The notes: generated from the sequence alone by a model not told the origin. 64,000 nucleotides of DNA from Scandinavium sp036409475 (GCF_036409475.1 NZ_JAYRCK010000006.1:1-64000), one strand, 5' to 3'. Shown: positions 16,428 to 24,966, counted from the stretch's first letter. A program made the numbers and translations.

Positions 16428-16640
16428 GAAATGGCCTTACGTTTGGAAAGATGCCGACCACCGGCAAATCCAGGGAAAAAACAGTGGGCAATATTCTATC
16501 ACTCCCATCTGAATCCTCAATGTTGTTCCCTGCGAAACGCTGCGCTTAGCCGATTTTGTTTATAAATCATGCGCAATGGTGTGATTTGCGATCGTTTTGT
16601 TTAATTTTACGACGAACAAACAAAATCTTTGGAAAAGGCG

Positions 16641-16668
16641 TTGACTCATTTTCAACTCTCCCTATAAT
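16641..16668 (+). promoter_or_regulatory. Promoter of the valU-valX-valY-lysV tRNA operon
   Basis: TTGACT at 16641 and a perfect TATAAT at 16663 are separated by 16 bp, followed by a GC-containing discriminator typical of stringently controlled stable-RNA promoters. The first tRNA begins 18 bp after the -10 box. Confidence 0.85.
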
Positions 16669-16685
16669 GCGACTCCACACAGCGG

Positions 16686-16761
16686 GGGTGATTAGCTCAG
16701 CTGGGAGAGCACCTCCCTTACAAGGAGGGGGTCGGCGGTTCGATCCCGTCATCACCCACCA
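16686..16761 (+). tRNA. valU: tRNA-Val (TAC)
   Basis: A 76-nt tRNA beginning GGGTGATTAGCTCAGC with anticodon TAC (stem CTCCC/GGGAG) and encoded CCA. It is the first of three identical copies. Confidence 0.96.
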
Positions 16762-16805
16762 CTACTCAGGTAGTCTCCGCCGTGTAAAGTAAGAAATTGA
16801 GAAGT

Positions 16806-16881
16806 GGGTGATTAGCTCAGCTGGGAGAGCACCTCCCTTACAAGGAGGGGGTCGGCGGTTCGATCCCGTCATCACCCACCA
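16806..16881 (+). tRNA. valX: tRNA-Val (TAC)
   Basis: Identical second copy of the 76-nt tRNA-Val with anticodon TAC, 44 bp after the first in the same operon. Confidence 0.96.
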
Positions 16882-16933
16882 CTTTCTCGCCAGCTGGATT
16901 TCTTACTGTAAGTGAATTGTGAAGTACCGAAGT

Positions 16934-17009
16934 GGGTGATTAGCTCAGCTGGGAGAGCACCTCCCTTACAAGGAGGGGGTCGGCGGTTCGATCCCGTCAT
17001 CACCCACCA
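16934..17009 (+). tRNA. valY: tRNA-Val (TAC)
   Basis: Identical third copy of tRNA-Val (TAC), 52 bp after the second. It is followed after only 4 nt by tRNA-Lys. Confidence 0.96.
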
Positions 17010-17013
17010 CTTC

Positions 17014-17089
17014 GGGTCGTTAGCTCAGTTGGTAGAGCAGTTGACTTTTAATCAATTGGTCGCAGGTTCGAATCCTGCACGACCCACCA
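17014..17089 (+). tRNA. lysV: tRNA-Lys (TTT)
   Basis: A 76-nt tRNA beginning GGGTCGTTAGCTCAGTTGG with anticodon TTT in TTGACTTTTAATCAA and encoded CCA. It is the last gene of the val operon, as in E. coli. The last 18 bases reappear in the repeats downstream. Confidence 0.96.
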
Positions 17090-17095
17090 ATGTAG

Positions 17096-17120
17096 AAAGG
17101 CGCCCTAAAGGCGCCTTTTT
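17096..17120 (+). terminator. Terminator after lysV
   Basis: A GGCGCC / GGCGCC hairpin followed by five T. An equivalent hairpin with a slightly different loop recurs at 17266-17290 inside the repeat array. Confidence 0.8.
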
Positions 17121-17422
17121 GCTATGTCCGATTCGTGCTGGATGAGAACCTGCCGCAGGTTCGACAAAATTGTCGGGAACAATTTTGCATCACCGCTTGC
17201 GGTGACCCGCAGGGCGAGTCTCAGGATGAGACGAGTGATATCCTGCACGACCCACCAAATTTAGACAAAAGCGCCTATCGGCGCCTTTTTGCTATATCCG
17301 ATTCGTGCAGGATGAGAACCTGCTGCAGGTTCGACAAAATTGTCGGGAACAATTTTGCATCACCGCTTGCGGTGACCCGAAGGGTGAGTCTCAGGATGAG
17401 ACGAGTGATATCCTGCACGACT
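17111..17422 (+). repeat. Two tandem 170-bp rtT-like units carrying a tRNA-Lys 3' end
   Basis: Unit 1 (17111-17280) and the truncated unit 2 (17281-17422) are nearly identical at a 170-bp offset. Each has GGTTCGACAAAATTGTCGGG-type hairpins and a TGATATCCTGCACGAC end. In unit 1 the end continues into CCCACCAA, so 18 bases (17241-17258) match the 3' end of lysV exactly, followed by another GGCGCC terminator (17266-17290). This mirrors the organisation of the E. coli tyrT-associated rtT repeats, which also carry a tRNA 3' end. No coding frame is credible. Confidence 0.8.
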
Positions 17423-17457
17423 TATCACATCGACCAACTGTTCCCCTCTAACTTTCC

Positions 17458-17486
17458 CTCAAGCCTTTACCGCTAATTGCCGATAA
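17458..17486 (+). promoter_or_regulatory. Sigma-28 (FliA) type promoter before the FlxA-like gene
   Basis: A perfect GCCGATAA -10 element at 17479-17486 lies 11 nt after a TCAAGCCTT segment that resembles the sigma-28 -35 box. This is the form used by late flagellar genes, and E. coli flxA is FliA-dependent. Confidence 0.65.
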
Positions 17487-17513
17487 CTCCATTTTCCCCT
17501 TTAAAAGGAGTGA

Positions 17514-17861
17514 ATGATGGCCGCCATCTCAATGCCCTCTTCGTCTGCCCCTGGTCTTCAAACGACAACCGTCAATGCCTCACCGCAGGGTAACGACACC
17601 TCTTCGCAAATCACTCGTATCACGCAGCAAATCACCAAACTGACTCAACAACTGAAAACCATTGCCGACGGCGCCGGTGATGCGGATGAAAAACAAAAAC
17701 AGGCCGAGCTGATTCAGGAACAAATCACTATGCTCGAAGCGCAACTGGCCCAGCTTCAGCGCCAGCAAGCGGAGAAAGAGATGGCACAACAGCAACCAGT
17801 CACACAGGTTACTGGCGTGAACAATCCCTCTGACGATCACCAAATAGATATTTACGTCTGA
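17514..17861 (+). CDS. FlxA-like coiled-coil protein
   Basis: A 115-residue protein of the FlxA-like family. The N-terminal 25 residues are Ser/Pro/Thr-rich. Residues 30-95 form a predicted coiled coil with regular hydrophobic heptads (ITRITQQITKLTQQLKTI, then QEQITMLEAQLAQLQRQQAE). The C-terminus is the family-typical IDIYV. Two in-frame ATGs follow AAGGAG; the first is taken. Its function is unknown, but the sigma-28-type promoter links it to flagellar expression. In E. coli flxA lies elsewhere, near the terminus, so this copy is an accessory gene beside the tRNA operon. A scar of yfeR follows immediately. Confidence 0.75.
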   Translation: MMAAISMPSSSAPGLQTTTVNASPQGNDTSSQITRITQQITKLTQQLKTIADGAGDADEKQKQAELIQEQITMLEAQLAQLQRQQAEKEMAQQQPVTQVTGVNNPSDDHQIDIYV

Positions 17862-17862
17862 T

Positions 17863-18044
17863 ACAATGGATCGTGCATTCGGGCAGCCGTCAGTGCAGCA
17901 TCAATCAGCGGGCGGCTTCCGGAGACATAATCCTGCAAAACGGGCCTGGCCCCCTCTACAGCGCCTGCTTTCCCCTGCCCGGCTAAAGCTTCTGGCCTGA
18001 GCGACGGTAATAAAGACCTTCAGTTGACGCAGAGAATAATTCAT
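17863..18044 (-). pseudogene. yfeR: Remnant of LysR-family regulator gene yfeR (5' end)
   Basis: On the minus strand, from ATG at 18044, the first 25 codons read MNYSLRQLKVFITVAQARSF followed by SRAGE, the unmistakable N-terminal helix-turn-helix start of a LysR regulator and matching E. coli YfeR. The frame then degenerates and stops after about 50 codons; the remaining ~250 residues of the regulator are absent. A neighbouring minus-strand frame stays open (containing VLQDYVSGSRPLIDAALTAA) down into the flxA-like gene; I do not recognise it. E. coli has an intact yfeR divergent from yfeH here, so yfeH has lost its divergent regulator. Confidence 0.8.
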
Positions 18045-18133
18045 CTGTTTTATTCATCAATGGATGCAATAAATCAATTTTATTTCTCAAAGTGAAAAAA
18101 GCACAATAGCGTCATTCACTTTCAGGAGCGTTT

Positions 18134-19132
18134 ATGAAACTTTTTCGTATTCTTGACCCTTTTACGTTGACGCTGATCTGCACCGTTTTGCTGGCTTCTC
18201 TCTTTCCCGCTCGCGGGGGATTCGTGCCGTTTTTCGAAGGGTTAACCACCGCCGCCATCGCGTTGCTGTTCTTTATGCATGGTGCAAAGCTCTCGCGTGA
18301 AGCCATCATCGCGGGCGGCAGTCACTGGCGTTTACACCTGTGGGTGATGTGCAGCACCTTCGTGCTGTTCCCGGTGTTAGGCGTGCTCTTCGCCCGCTGG
18401 GCACCCGTCGATGTCGATCCCGCGCTGTATAACGGTTTCCTGTATCTCTGCATCCTGCCAGCAACCGTTCAGTCCGCTATCGCCTTTACGTCCATGGCGG
18501 GCGGAAACGTCGCGGCCGCAGTGTGTTCAGCTTCGGCTTCAAGCCTGCTTGGGATATTTGTTTCTCCCTTGCTGGTTGGCCTGCTGATGAACCTTCACGG
18601 CGCGGAAGGCAGTCTGGAGCAGGTCGGCAAGATTATGCTGCAACTGTTACTGCCCTTCGTGCTGGGTCATCTCTCCCGCCCCTGGACTGGCGCATGGGTC
18701 GCTCGCAATAAGAAATGGATTTCCAAAACTGACCAGACGTCGATTCTGTTAGTGGTGTACTCCGCCTTCAGTGAAGCGGTGGTCAACGGCATCTGGCATA
18801 AAGTCGGCGTGGGTTCGCTGCTGTTTATTGTGGTGGTGAGTATTGTGCTGTTGGCGATTGTTATCGTGGTGAATACCGTGGTGGCGCGCAAATGCGACTT
18901 CAATAAAGCAGATGAAATTACGATTGTGTTCTGCGGGTCGAAAAAGAGCCTGGCCAACGGCATTCCGATGGCCAATATTCTCTTCCCTACCGCCATGATC
19001 GGCATGATGGTATTGCCGCTAATGATTTTCCATCAGATTCAGTTGATGGTCTGCGCCGTGCTGGCTCGTCGCTATAAACGTCAGGCAGACGAGCTACAGG
19101 CTAAAAATGCCGCCAATGAGGCGAAATCCTAA
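18134..19132 (+). CDS. yfeH: BASS-family (bile acid:sodium symporter-like) transporter YfeH
   Basis: A 332-residue inner-membrane protein of the bile acid:sodium symporter family, the same length as E. coli YfeH. About nine or ten hydrophobic segments are visible. Family-typical signatures include LPATVQSAIAFTSMAGGN near residues 112-129 and FCGSKKSLANGIPMAN near residue 262. The substrate is unknown. The divergent LysR gene yfeR, its presumed regulator, is reduced to a fragment. The 3' end overlaps the convergent ypeB stop by 4 bp. Confidence 0.92.
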   Translation: MKLFRILDPFTLTLICTVLLASLFPARGGFVPFFEGLTTAAIALLFFMHGAKLSREAIIAGGSHWRLHLWVMCSTFVLFPVLGVLFARWAPVDVDPALYNGFLYLCILPATVQSAIAFTSMAGGNVAAAVCSASASSLLGIFVSPLLVGLLMNLHGAEGSLEQVGKIMLQLLLPFVLGHLSRPWTGAWVARNKKWISKTDQTSILLVVYSAFSEAVVNGIWHKVGVGSLLFIVVVSIVLLAIVIVVNTVVARKCDFNKADEITIVFCGSKKSLANGIPMANILFPTAMIGMMVLPLMIFHQIQLMVCAVLARRYKRQADELQAKNAANEAKS

Positions 19133-19347
19133 CGCTGGCGTTTGAGGGGCTGAACCAGATGCGTCAGCCCTTCGGTTTTAATCAGCAACGCAATCGCCAT
19201 CAGTTCGCCCAGTCGTCCGGCAGGAAATTCATCCTTGCGGGCGAACCACAGCAGATACTCTTCCGGCAAATCAATCAGCATTCTGCCTTTGTATTTGCCG
19301 AAGGGCATTTCGGTGTTAGCAATCTCAATCAGTTGCTCTTTTTCCAC
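19129..19347 (-). CDS. ypeB: DUF3820 protein YpeB
   Basis: A 72-residue protein matching E. coli YpeB. It contains the DUF3820 core MPFGKYKGRMLIDLPEEY, also seen in small putative exonuclease-associated proteins; its own function is unknown. The start is a GTG at 19345-19347, one nucleotide after the ligA stop, with GGAG inside the ligA end as ribosome site. This gives exactly the E. coli length; an open extension of 33 codons upstream only reflects the ligA sequence in another frame. It is translationally coupled to ligA. Confidence 0.88.
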   Translation of the reverse strand: MEKEQLIEIANTEMPFGKYKGRMLIDLPEEYLLWFARKDEFPAGRLGELMAIALLIKTEGLTHLVQPLKRQR

Positions 19348-19348
19348 A

Positions 19349-21364
19349 TCAGGCTCCCAACAGACGTAACATCTCAGCTTCGTCGATAACCTCAATGCCC
19401 AACTCCTGGGCTTTGGCAAGCTTCGAACCCGCCGCTTCCCCGGCAATCACTAAATCCGTTTTCTTCGATACGCTGCCCGCTACCTTCGCACCCAGTTCCA
19501 CCAGGCGTGCTTTCGCGTCATCACGAGACATTTGACTCAGGCTGCCAGTGAGCACAACCGTTTTCCCGGCAAACGGGCTGTCAATCTCTTCGGCATTGAT
19601 GACCACCGGCGCAGGCCAGTGCACGCCTTCCTGCTGAAGTTGCTGAATGACTTCACGGTTGCTCTCTTCAGCAAAGAAGTTGAAGACGTGAGTCGCAACC
19701 ACGATGCCCACATCCTGCACTTTCTGCAGGTCTTCAATGGAGGCAGCAAGCAGAGCGTCCAATGTTCCGTAATGCGCGGCAAGCCCGGCGGCTGTTGCTT
19801 CACCGACTTCACGGATGCCCAGCGCATAAAGGAAACGAGCAAAGGTTGTCTCTTTGGACTTTTCGAGAGCACTCACCACATTTTGCGCGGATTTCGGCCC
19901 CATGCGATCCAGACCGGTGAGTTTGCCAGCCGTCAGGCGGAACAGATCTGCCGGGGTATGCACGTATTCTTTCTCAACCAGCTGATCGATAATTTTATCG
20001 CCCATGCCGTCAACATCCATCGCGCGACGCGAAACGAAGTGCTTCAGCGCTTCTTTACGCTGTGCGCCGCAAATCAAGCCGCCGGTACAGCGCGCCACAG
20101 CTTCACCTTCAACGCGTTCCACATCGGAACCGCATATCGGGCAATGCGTCGGAAACTCAACGGCACGTGTCTCATCAGGACGCTCAGACAACACCACATT
20201 GACCACTTGTGGAATAACATCACCTGCACGACGAATCACAACTTTATCGCCAATACGCAGGCCGAGGCGTTCGATTTCATCGGCATTGTGCAGCGTGGCG
20301 TTACTGACCAACACACCTGCGACCTGAACAGGCTCCAGACGTGCTACTGGTGTAATCGCCCCGGTGCGGCCGACCTGGAACTCAACATCACGAACAAACG
20401 TCATCTGTTCCTGAGCCGGGAATTTGAAGGCAACGGCCCAACGTGGTGCGCGCGCCACAAACCCGAGTTGTTCTTGTAACGTAAGGGAGTCAACTTTAAT
20501 GACCACGCCGTCGATATCAAACCCAAGATGTGGGCGGTCTTCTTCAACCTTGTGATAGTAAGCGAGTACTTCCTCCGGGGAGTTGCAGAGCTTCACTCGA
20601 TTACTGACCGGCAGCCCCCACTCTTTGAACTGCTGCAGGCGGCCCAGATGGCTGGCTGGCAATTCGCCACCTTCCAGAATACCCACGCCGTAGCAGAAGA
20701 ACGTCAGGGGGCGCTTCGCGGTAATTCTTGGGTCAAGCTGGCGCAAAGACCCCGCCGCTGCGTTACGTGGGTTAGCGAAAAGCTTTCCACCGGTACGACG
20801 CGCATCTTCATTAATTTTTTCAAAGCCCGCCTGAGGCAGGAACACTTCTCCACGCACTTCCAGACGTGCAGGAATATTATCGCCCCTCAATTTCAGCGGA
20901 ATGGCGCGGATGGTTCGCACGTTAGCGGTGATATCTTCCCCCGTGGTGCCATCCCCACGAGTCGCAGCCTGCATCAATACCCCGTTTTCATACAGAATAC
21001 TGACGGCCAGCCCATCCAGCTTCAGCTCGCAGCAGTAAGTCAGCGCATCGGTGCTTTTCAGTCTGTCCTGAACACGCTTGTTGAACGCGACAAAGCTTTC
21101 TTCGTCAAAGACGTTATCCAGCGAAAGCATCGGAACTTCATGACGGATCTGGCTGAAGGAAGTGAGCGGTGCGGCCCCCACACGCTGGGTTGGGGAATCC
21201 GGCGTAATCAGCTCGGGGTGCTTCTCTTCCAGCTCGCGCAGTTCGCGCATCAGCCGATCATACTCTGCGTCCGGTACTTCCGGCGCATCCATAACGTGGT
21301 ACAGGTATTCGTGATGGCGAAGCGTGGTTCGCAGTGCTGTCAGTTGTTGTTCGATTGGTTCCAT
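19349..21364 (-). CDS. ligA: NAD+-dependent DNA ligase LigA
   Basis: A 671-residue replicative DNA ligase, the same length as in E. coli, sealing nicks with NAD+. Domains in order: adenylation domain with the catalytic Lys115 in CCELKLDGLAV, OB fold, a four-cysteine zinc finger (CPICG...CTGGLIC, about residues 408-432), helix-hairpin-helix repeats, and a C-terminal BRCT domain from about residue 590 (FAGKTVVLTGSL). It follows zipA across a terminator and is coupled to ypeB. Confidence 0.97.
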   Translation of the reverse strand: MEPIEQQLTALRTTLRHHEYLYHVMDAPEVPDAEYDRLMRELRELEEKHPELITPDSPTQRVGAAPLTSFSQIRHEVPMLSLDNVFDEESFVAFNKRVQDRLKSTDALTYCCELKLDGLAVSILYENGVLMQAATRGDGTTGEDITANVRTIRAIPLKLRGDNIPARLEVRGEVFLPQAGFEKINEDARRTGGKLFANPRNAAAGSLRQLDPRITAKRPLTFFCYGVGILEGGELPASHLGRLQQFKEWGLPVSNRVKLCNSPEEVLAYYHKVEEDRPHLGFDIDGVVIKVDSLTLQEQLGFVARAPRWAVAFKFPAQEQMTFVRDVEFQVGRTGAITPVARLEPVQVAGVLVSNATLHNADEIERLGLRIGDKVVIRRAGDVIPQVVNVVLSERPDETRAVEFPTHCPICGSDVERVEGEAVARCTGGLICGAQRKEALKHFVSRRAMDVDGMGDKIIDQLVEKEYVHTPADLFRLTAGKLTGLDRMGPKSAQNVVSALEKSKETTFARFLYALGIREVGEATAAGLAAHYGTLDALLAASIEDLQKVQDVGIVVATHVFNFFAEESNREVIQQLQQEGVHWPAPVVINAEEIDSPFAGKTVVLTGSLSQMSRDDAKARLVELGAKVAGSVSKKTDLVIAGEAAGSKLAKAQELGIEVIDEAEMLRLLGA

Positions 21365-21382
21365 ATCCCACCATCAATGATA

Positions 21383-21408
21383 AAAAACCCCCGACAGGCG
21401 GGGGTTCA
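21383..21408 (-). terminator. Terminator between zipA and ligA
   Basis: On the minus strand a CCCCCGCC / GGCGGGGG-type stem (CCCCCG...CGGGGG) is followed by six T, 25 bp after the zipA stop codon. Confidence 0.8.
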
Positions 21409-21433
21409 GTAAGGGTGCGGTACGCCTGACTTA

Positions 21434-22456
21434 TCAGGCGTTGGCTTCTTTCACTTCGCGAATGCGATCCTGATAATCACGCACTTTCTGTGGCGTTATC
21501 ATCCGACGCTGGTCGTCCAGCACCACACCGCCGACTTCGTCCGCAATGTACTGGGCAGACTGAAGCATCAGTTTGAAGTTTTGCAGTTCGTCACCATAGG
21601 ACGGCACTTGCATAAAGATAGTGACCCCCGGGGTCTGCATGTCGGCCATGTTTTCCGGGTCGAAGGTGCCAGGCTTCACCATATTAGCAAGGCTGAACAA
21701 GGCCGGACCGCCGCCGCCAGGATTGAGATGGCGGTGATAAATATTCATATCGCCGAACACAAACCCTGTTTGCTCAATGCTGTTGCGCAACAGTTCGCCG
21801 TTGATATGCGAGCCTTGATGGGCTGCAACGCTGAGCACAATAACGGTCTCTTTGCGTTCCTGTTTCACCGACTGCGGTTCTTCTACAGCAGCGGGTTGCG
21901 GTTCAGGCGCTGACGGCTGTGCAACAGGCTGAGGTTCAGCCACAACAGGTTGTACCGGCTGTGGCGGAGCAACATGAGGCTGCGACACAGGCTGCTGATA
22001 CTGCGGTGCAGGCTGCTGTGGTGTGACCTGCGGCTGAACCGGTGGACGTTGTTCCACGGGCTGCTGCACAGGTGCCTGATGAACCGGCTGCTGACGCACT
22101 GGCTGCTGAGGCGACGCTGGCTGACGAGCGGGTTCCTCATGGCGTACTGGCGGCTGCACCTGACGCTCATAAGGCGGCTGGTACTGGTGTTGCGGCGCCT
22201 GGTGGGCAGCATCATGCTCCCCGGCGTGCATATCCTGGGCAGGGTTCACCCGATGAACACGAACTTCACCTATGCCATCGTCATCAAAGTCGCCATCATC
22301 CGACGCTTCGTCGCCACGCGATTTCATGCGTTTCATTGGGCGATCGCGGAACATCGAAGAACGTTCTTTGCGGCTGGTCCAGAAACCGTGAACCAGCAGT
22401 GCAATTATGGCGATCGCGCCAACGATGATTAATATCAGACGCAAATCCTGCATCAT
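21434..22456 (-). CDS. zipA: Cell division protein ZipA
   Basis: A 340-residue essential division protein that tethers FtsZ to the membrane. The start chosen is the ATG-ATG at 22456, giving the canonical MMQDLRLILIIVGAIAIIAL; a further 17 open codons upstream are not family-like. Residues 6-25 are the single N-terminal membrane anchor. A basic and acidic stretch (30-75) is followed by a Pro/Gln-rich unstructured linker (about 80-200), slightly longer than in E. coli. The C-terminal FtsZ-binding domain (about 205-340) includes FGDMNIYHRHL and VPSYGDELQNFKLM. The gene is divergent from cysZ. Confidence 0.96.
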   Translation of the reverse strand: MMQDLRLILIIVGAIAIIALLVHGFWTSRKERSSMFRDRPMKRMKSRGDEASDDGDFDDDGIGEVRVHRVNPAQDMHAGEHDAAHQAPQHQYQPPYERQVQPPVRHEEPARQPASPQQPVRQQPVHQAPVQQPVEQRPPVQPQVTPQQPAPQYQQPVSQPHVAPPQPVQPVVAEPQPVAQPSAPEPQPAAVEEPQSVKQERKETVIVLSVAAHQGSHINGELLRNSIEQTGFVFGDMNIYHRHLNPGGGGPALFSLANMVKPGTFDPENMADMQTPGVTIFMQVPSYGDELQNFKLMLQSAQYIADEVGGVVLDDQRRMITPQKVRDYQDRIREVKEANA

Positions 22457-22687
22457 TATATTCTCTGTTGTTCTAACACCTTGCCACCACGGCAAACATT
22501 TACTCACTAAGAGTATTTGCCCATCACGTCAAGTGCAAGTGTGTACCCGGAAATCGGACAATAAAGATGAACCAAATCGTGCTTTTTGCTGTTTTTTCGA
22601 CCATTTCTTAACTGGTTATCATCCGCTAACCCGATAAAATAGCTTCGCAATTGCCAGGACTTTTTATAAAAGGAGTATCGCCTGACC

Positions 22688-23443
22688 ATGGTTTCCTCAT
22701 CTGCACCCCGTAGCGGGGTCTACTATTTTTCTCAGGGCTGGAAACTGATCCGCCTGCCCGGCATTCGTCGTTACGTTTTTCTGCCACTGCTGGTGAACAT
22801 CATTTTGATGGGCGGCGCCTTCTGGTGGCTGTTTAGCGAACTGGGCAACTGGCTCCCCTCGCTGATGAGCCGCGTGCCAGACTGGCTGCAGTGGCTGAGC
22901 TACCTGCTATGGCCGATCGTGGTTATCTCAGTGCTGCTGGTGTTTGGTTATTTCTTCTCAACCATCACCAACTGGATAGCCGCCCCGTTTAGCGGATTAC
23001 TGGCAGAGCAACTCGAAGCGCGACTCACTGGCGCCACACCACCAGACACCGGCGTGTTTGGCGTGATGAAAGATGTCCCGCGAATCATGAAGCGTGAATG
23101 GCAAAAGCTGGCCTGGTATCTGCCACGCGCGCTGGTTCTGCTGATTTTGTACTTCATTCCGGGGATTGGCCAAACCGTCGCGCCGGTGCTGTGGTTTTTG
23201 TTCAGCGCCTGGATGATGGCTATTCAATATTGCGACTACCCGTTTGATAACCACAAAGTGCCTTTCAAAACGATGCGTGAAGCACTTCGATCACGCAAAG
23301 TGACCAACATGCAGTTTGGCGCGCTCACCAGCCTTTTCACCATGATCCCGATTTTGAACCTGGTCATTCTGCCCGTCGCGATTTGTGGTGCCACCGCCAT
23401 GTGGGTTGACTGTTATCGCGATAAGCACGCGCTCTGGAAGTGA
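22688..23443 (+). CDS. cysZ: Sulfate transporter CysZ
   Basis: A 251-residue inner-membrane protein (253 in E. coli) that imports sulfate for cysteine synthesis. It shows two paired hydrophobic regions near residues 30-55 and 70-95 and further segments at 150-190 and 215-240. Family signatures include YFSQGWKLIRLPGIRRYVFLP near the N-terminus (residues 11-31). It precedes cysK by about 170 bp, as in E. coli, grouping sulfate uptake with sulfide fixation. RBS AAGGAG is about 11 nt upstream of the ATG. Confidence 0.95.
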   Translation: MVSSSAPRSGVYYFSQGWKLIRLPGIRRYVFLPLLVNIILMGGAFWWLFSELGNWLPSLMSRVPDWLQWLSYLLWPIVVISVLLVFGYFFSTITNWIAAPFSGLLAEQLEARLTGATPPDTGVFGVMKDVPRIMKREWQKLAWYLPRALVLLILYFIPGIGQTVAPVLWFLFSAWMMAIQYCDYPFDNHKVPFKTMREALRSRKVTNMQFGALTSLFTMIPILNLVILPVAICGATAMWVDCYRDKHALWK

Positions 23444-23469
23444 TCCTCTTGTGTATATAAAGGTAAAGC

Positions 23470-23496
23470 TGGGGCGACGAATGTCGCCCCTTATTC
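23470..23496 (+). terminator. Probable cysZ terminator
   Basis: A perfect GGGGCGAC / GTCGCCCC stem with a 4-nt loop follows cysZ; the T-tract after it is short and interrupted. Confidence 0.6.
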
Positions 23497-23614
23497 CATA
23501 CTGATAACCTTTATTTCACATCAGCATATCGTTATACGAAAACTTTCCTTCCCCATCACGCCCAACTGCGTATGCTGGAGTCGTTCCCAAATTTCAAACA
23601 GTTAAGGACTGGCT

Positions 23615-24586
23615 ATGAGCAAGATTTTTGAAGATAACTCGCTGACAATCGGTCATACGCCGCTGGTTCGACTGAACCGAATCGGTAATGGACGCATCCT
23701 CGCGAAAGTGGAATCCCGCAACCCGAGCTTCAGCGTCAAATGCCGCATCGGTGCCAATATGATTTGGGATGCCGAAAAACGTGGCGTGCTGAAACCGGGC
23801 GTCGAACTGGTTGAGCCAACCAGCGGCAACACCGGTATCGCGCTGGCTTATGTGGCCGCAGCGCGTGGCTACAAGCTGACGCTGACCATGCCAGAAACCA
23901 TGAGCGTGGAGCGCCGCAAGCTGCTGAAAGCGCTGGGTGCCAACCTGGTGCTGACCGAAGGCGCAAAAGGCATGAAAGGCGCTATTCAGAAAGCAGAAGA
24001 AATTGTTGCAAGCGATCCAGAAAAATTCCTGCTGCTGCAGCAATTCAGCAACCCGGCGAACCCGGAAATTCACGAAAAGACCACTGGCCCAGAAATCTGG
24101 GAAGATACAGACGGTCAGGTTGACGTGTTTATCGCAGGCGTGGGCACCGGCGGTACGCTAACAGGTGTCACTCGCTATATTAAAGGCACAAAAGGCAAAA
24201 CCGATCTGATAAGCGTCGCAGTTGAACCGACAGATTCCCCGGTGATTACCCAGGCACTGGCTGGTGAAGAGATCAAACCCGGCCCACACAAGATTCAGGG
24301 CATTGGCGCAGGCTTCATTCCGGGTAACCTGGATCTGAAGATTATCGACAAAGTCATCACTATCACCAATGATGAAGCGATTTCGACCGCACGTCGTTTG
24401 ATGGAAGAAGAAGGCATTTTGGCGGGGATCTCTTCGGGTGCAGCCGTCGCTGCCGCGCTGAAACTGCAAGAAGATGAAATCTTTACCAACAAGAATATAG
24501 TGGTTATCCTACCTTCTTCGGGAGAACGTTATCTGAGCACCGCATTGTTTGCCGATCTTTTCACTGAGAAAGAACTGCAACAGTAA
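23615..24586 (+). CDS. cysK: Cysteine synthase A (O-acetylserine sulfhydrylase A)
   Basis: A 323-residue PLP enzyme that makes cysteine from O-acetylserine and sulfide. The PLP lysine is Lys42 (NPSFSVKCRIGANM). The acetylserine loop (EPTSGNTGIALAY) and the phosphate-binding glycine loop (GVGTGGTLTG) are intact, and the C-terminal region ends in ALFADLFTEKELQQ. Length equals E. coli CysK. It is probably under CysB control with N-acetylserine as inducer; the upstream gap contains A/T-rich sequence but no site I can fix precisely. It has its own terminator before the pts operon. Confidence 0.97.
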   Translation: MSKIFEDNSLTIGHTPLVRLNRIGNGRILAKVESRNPSFSVKCRIGANMIWDAEKRGVLKPGVELVEPTSGNTGIALAYVAAARGYKLTLTMPETMSVERRKLLKALGANLVLTEGAKGMKGAIQKAEEIVASDPEKFLLLQQFSNPANPEIHEKTTGPEIWEDTDGQVDVFIAGVGTGGTLTGVTRYIKGTKGKTDLISVAVEPTDSPVITQALAGEEIKPGPHKIQGIGAGFIPGNLDLKIIDKVITITNDEAISTARRLMEEEGILAGISSGAAVAAALKLQEDEIFTNKNIVVILPSSGERYLSTALFADLFTEKELQQ

Positions 24587-24608
24587 TGCCAAATGTAAAA
24601 AGATGACT

Positions 24609-24637
24609 AAAAAAGCACCCGCCGGGGTGCTTTTTTG
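24609..24637 (+). terminator. cysK terminator
   Basis: AAAAGCACCC / GGGGTGCTTTT hairpin with loop GCC followed by six T. Confidence 0.9.
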
Positions 24638-24758
24638 TGGCACACGTCATACTTTTGGCCCACCTGGCATTGCTTCCCCCTGTTGGGTCTGGTATTTAAC
24701 CATCACATTTATTTTGAAGCGCGAAATTATTCAAATATCGATTTCAGCGTGCTGAATC

Positions 24759-24799
24759 GATTTTATGATTTGGTTCAAATCTTGCTTTCGCGGCATAAT
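24759..24799 (+). promoter_or_regulatory. ptsH P0 promoter with CRP site
   Basis: TATGATTTGGTTCAAATC matches the CRP consensus half-sites, followed by a CATAAT -10 box at 24794-24799. The same arrangement is found at the distal pts promoter of E. coli. The rest of 24638-24966 is leader and promoter DNA with no gene seen. Confidence 0.65.
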
Positions 24800-24966
24800 G
24801 TTTAATGACGAGCTAAACGTCATCGGCCAGAAGTGCCTGCCAGGATTGCGTTAGACCTTCTGTGTCGTTTTCGTGTCCGCCGGCGCTAAATCTATACAGG
24901 CTAAAGTGTAGCCGCCAGGCTAGACTTTAGTTCCACAACACTAAACCTATAAGTTGGGGAAATATA

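Noticed and set aside
15702..16565. 287-codon open frame opposite gltX
   Set aside because: Antisense shadow of gltX with no family features or start signals.
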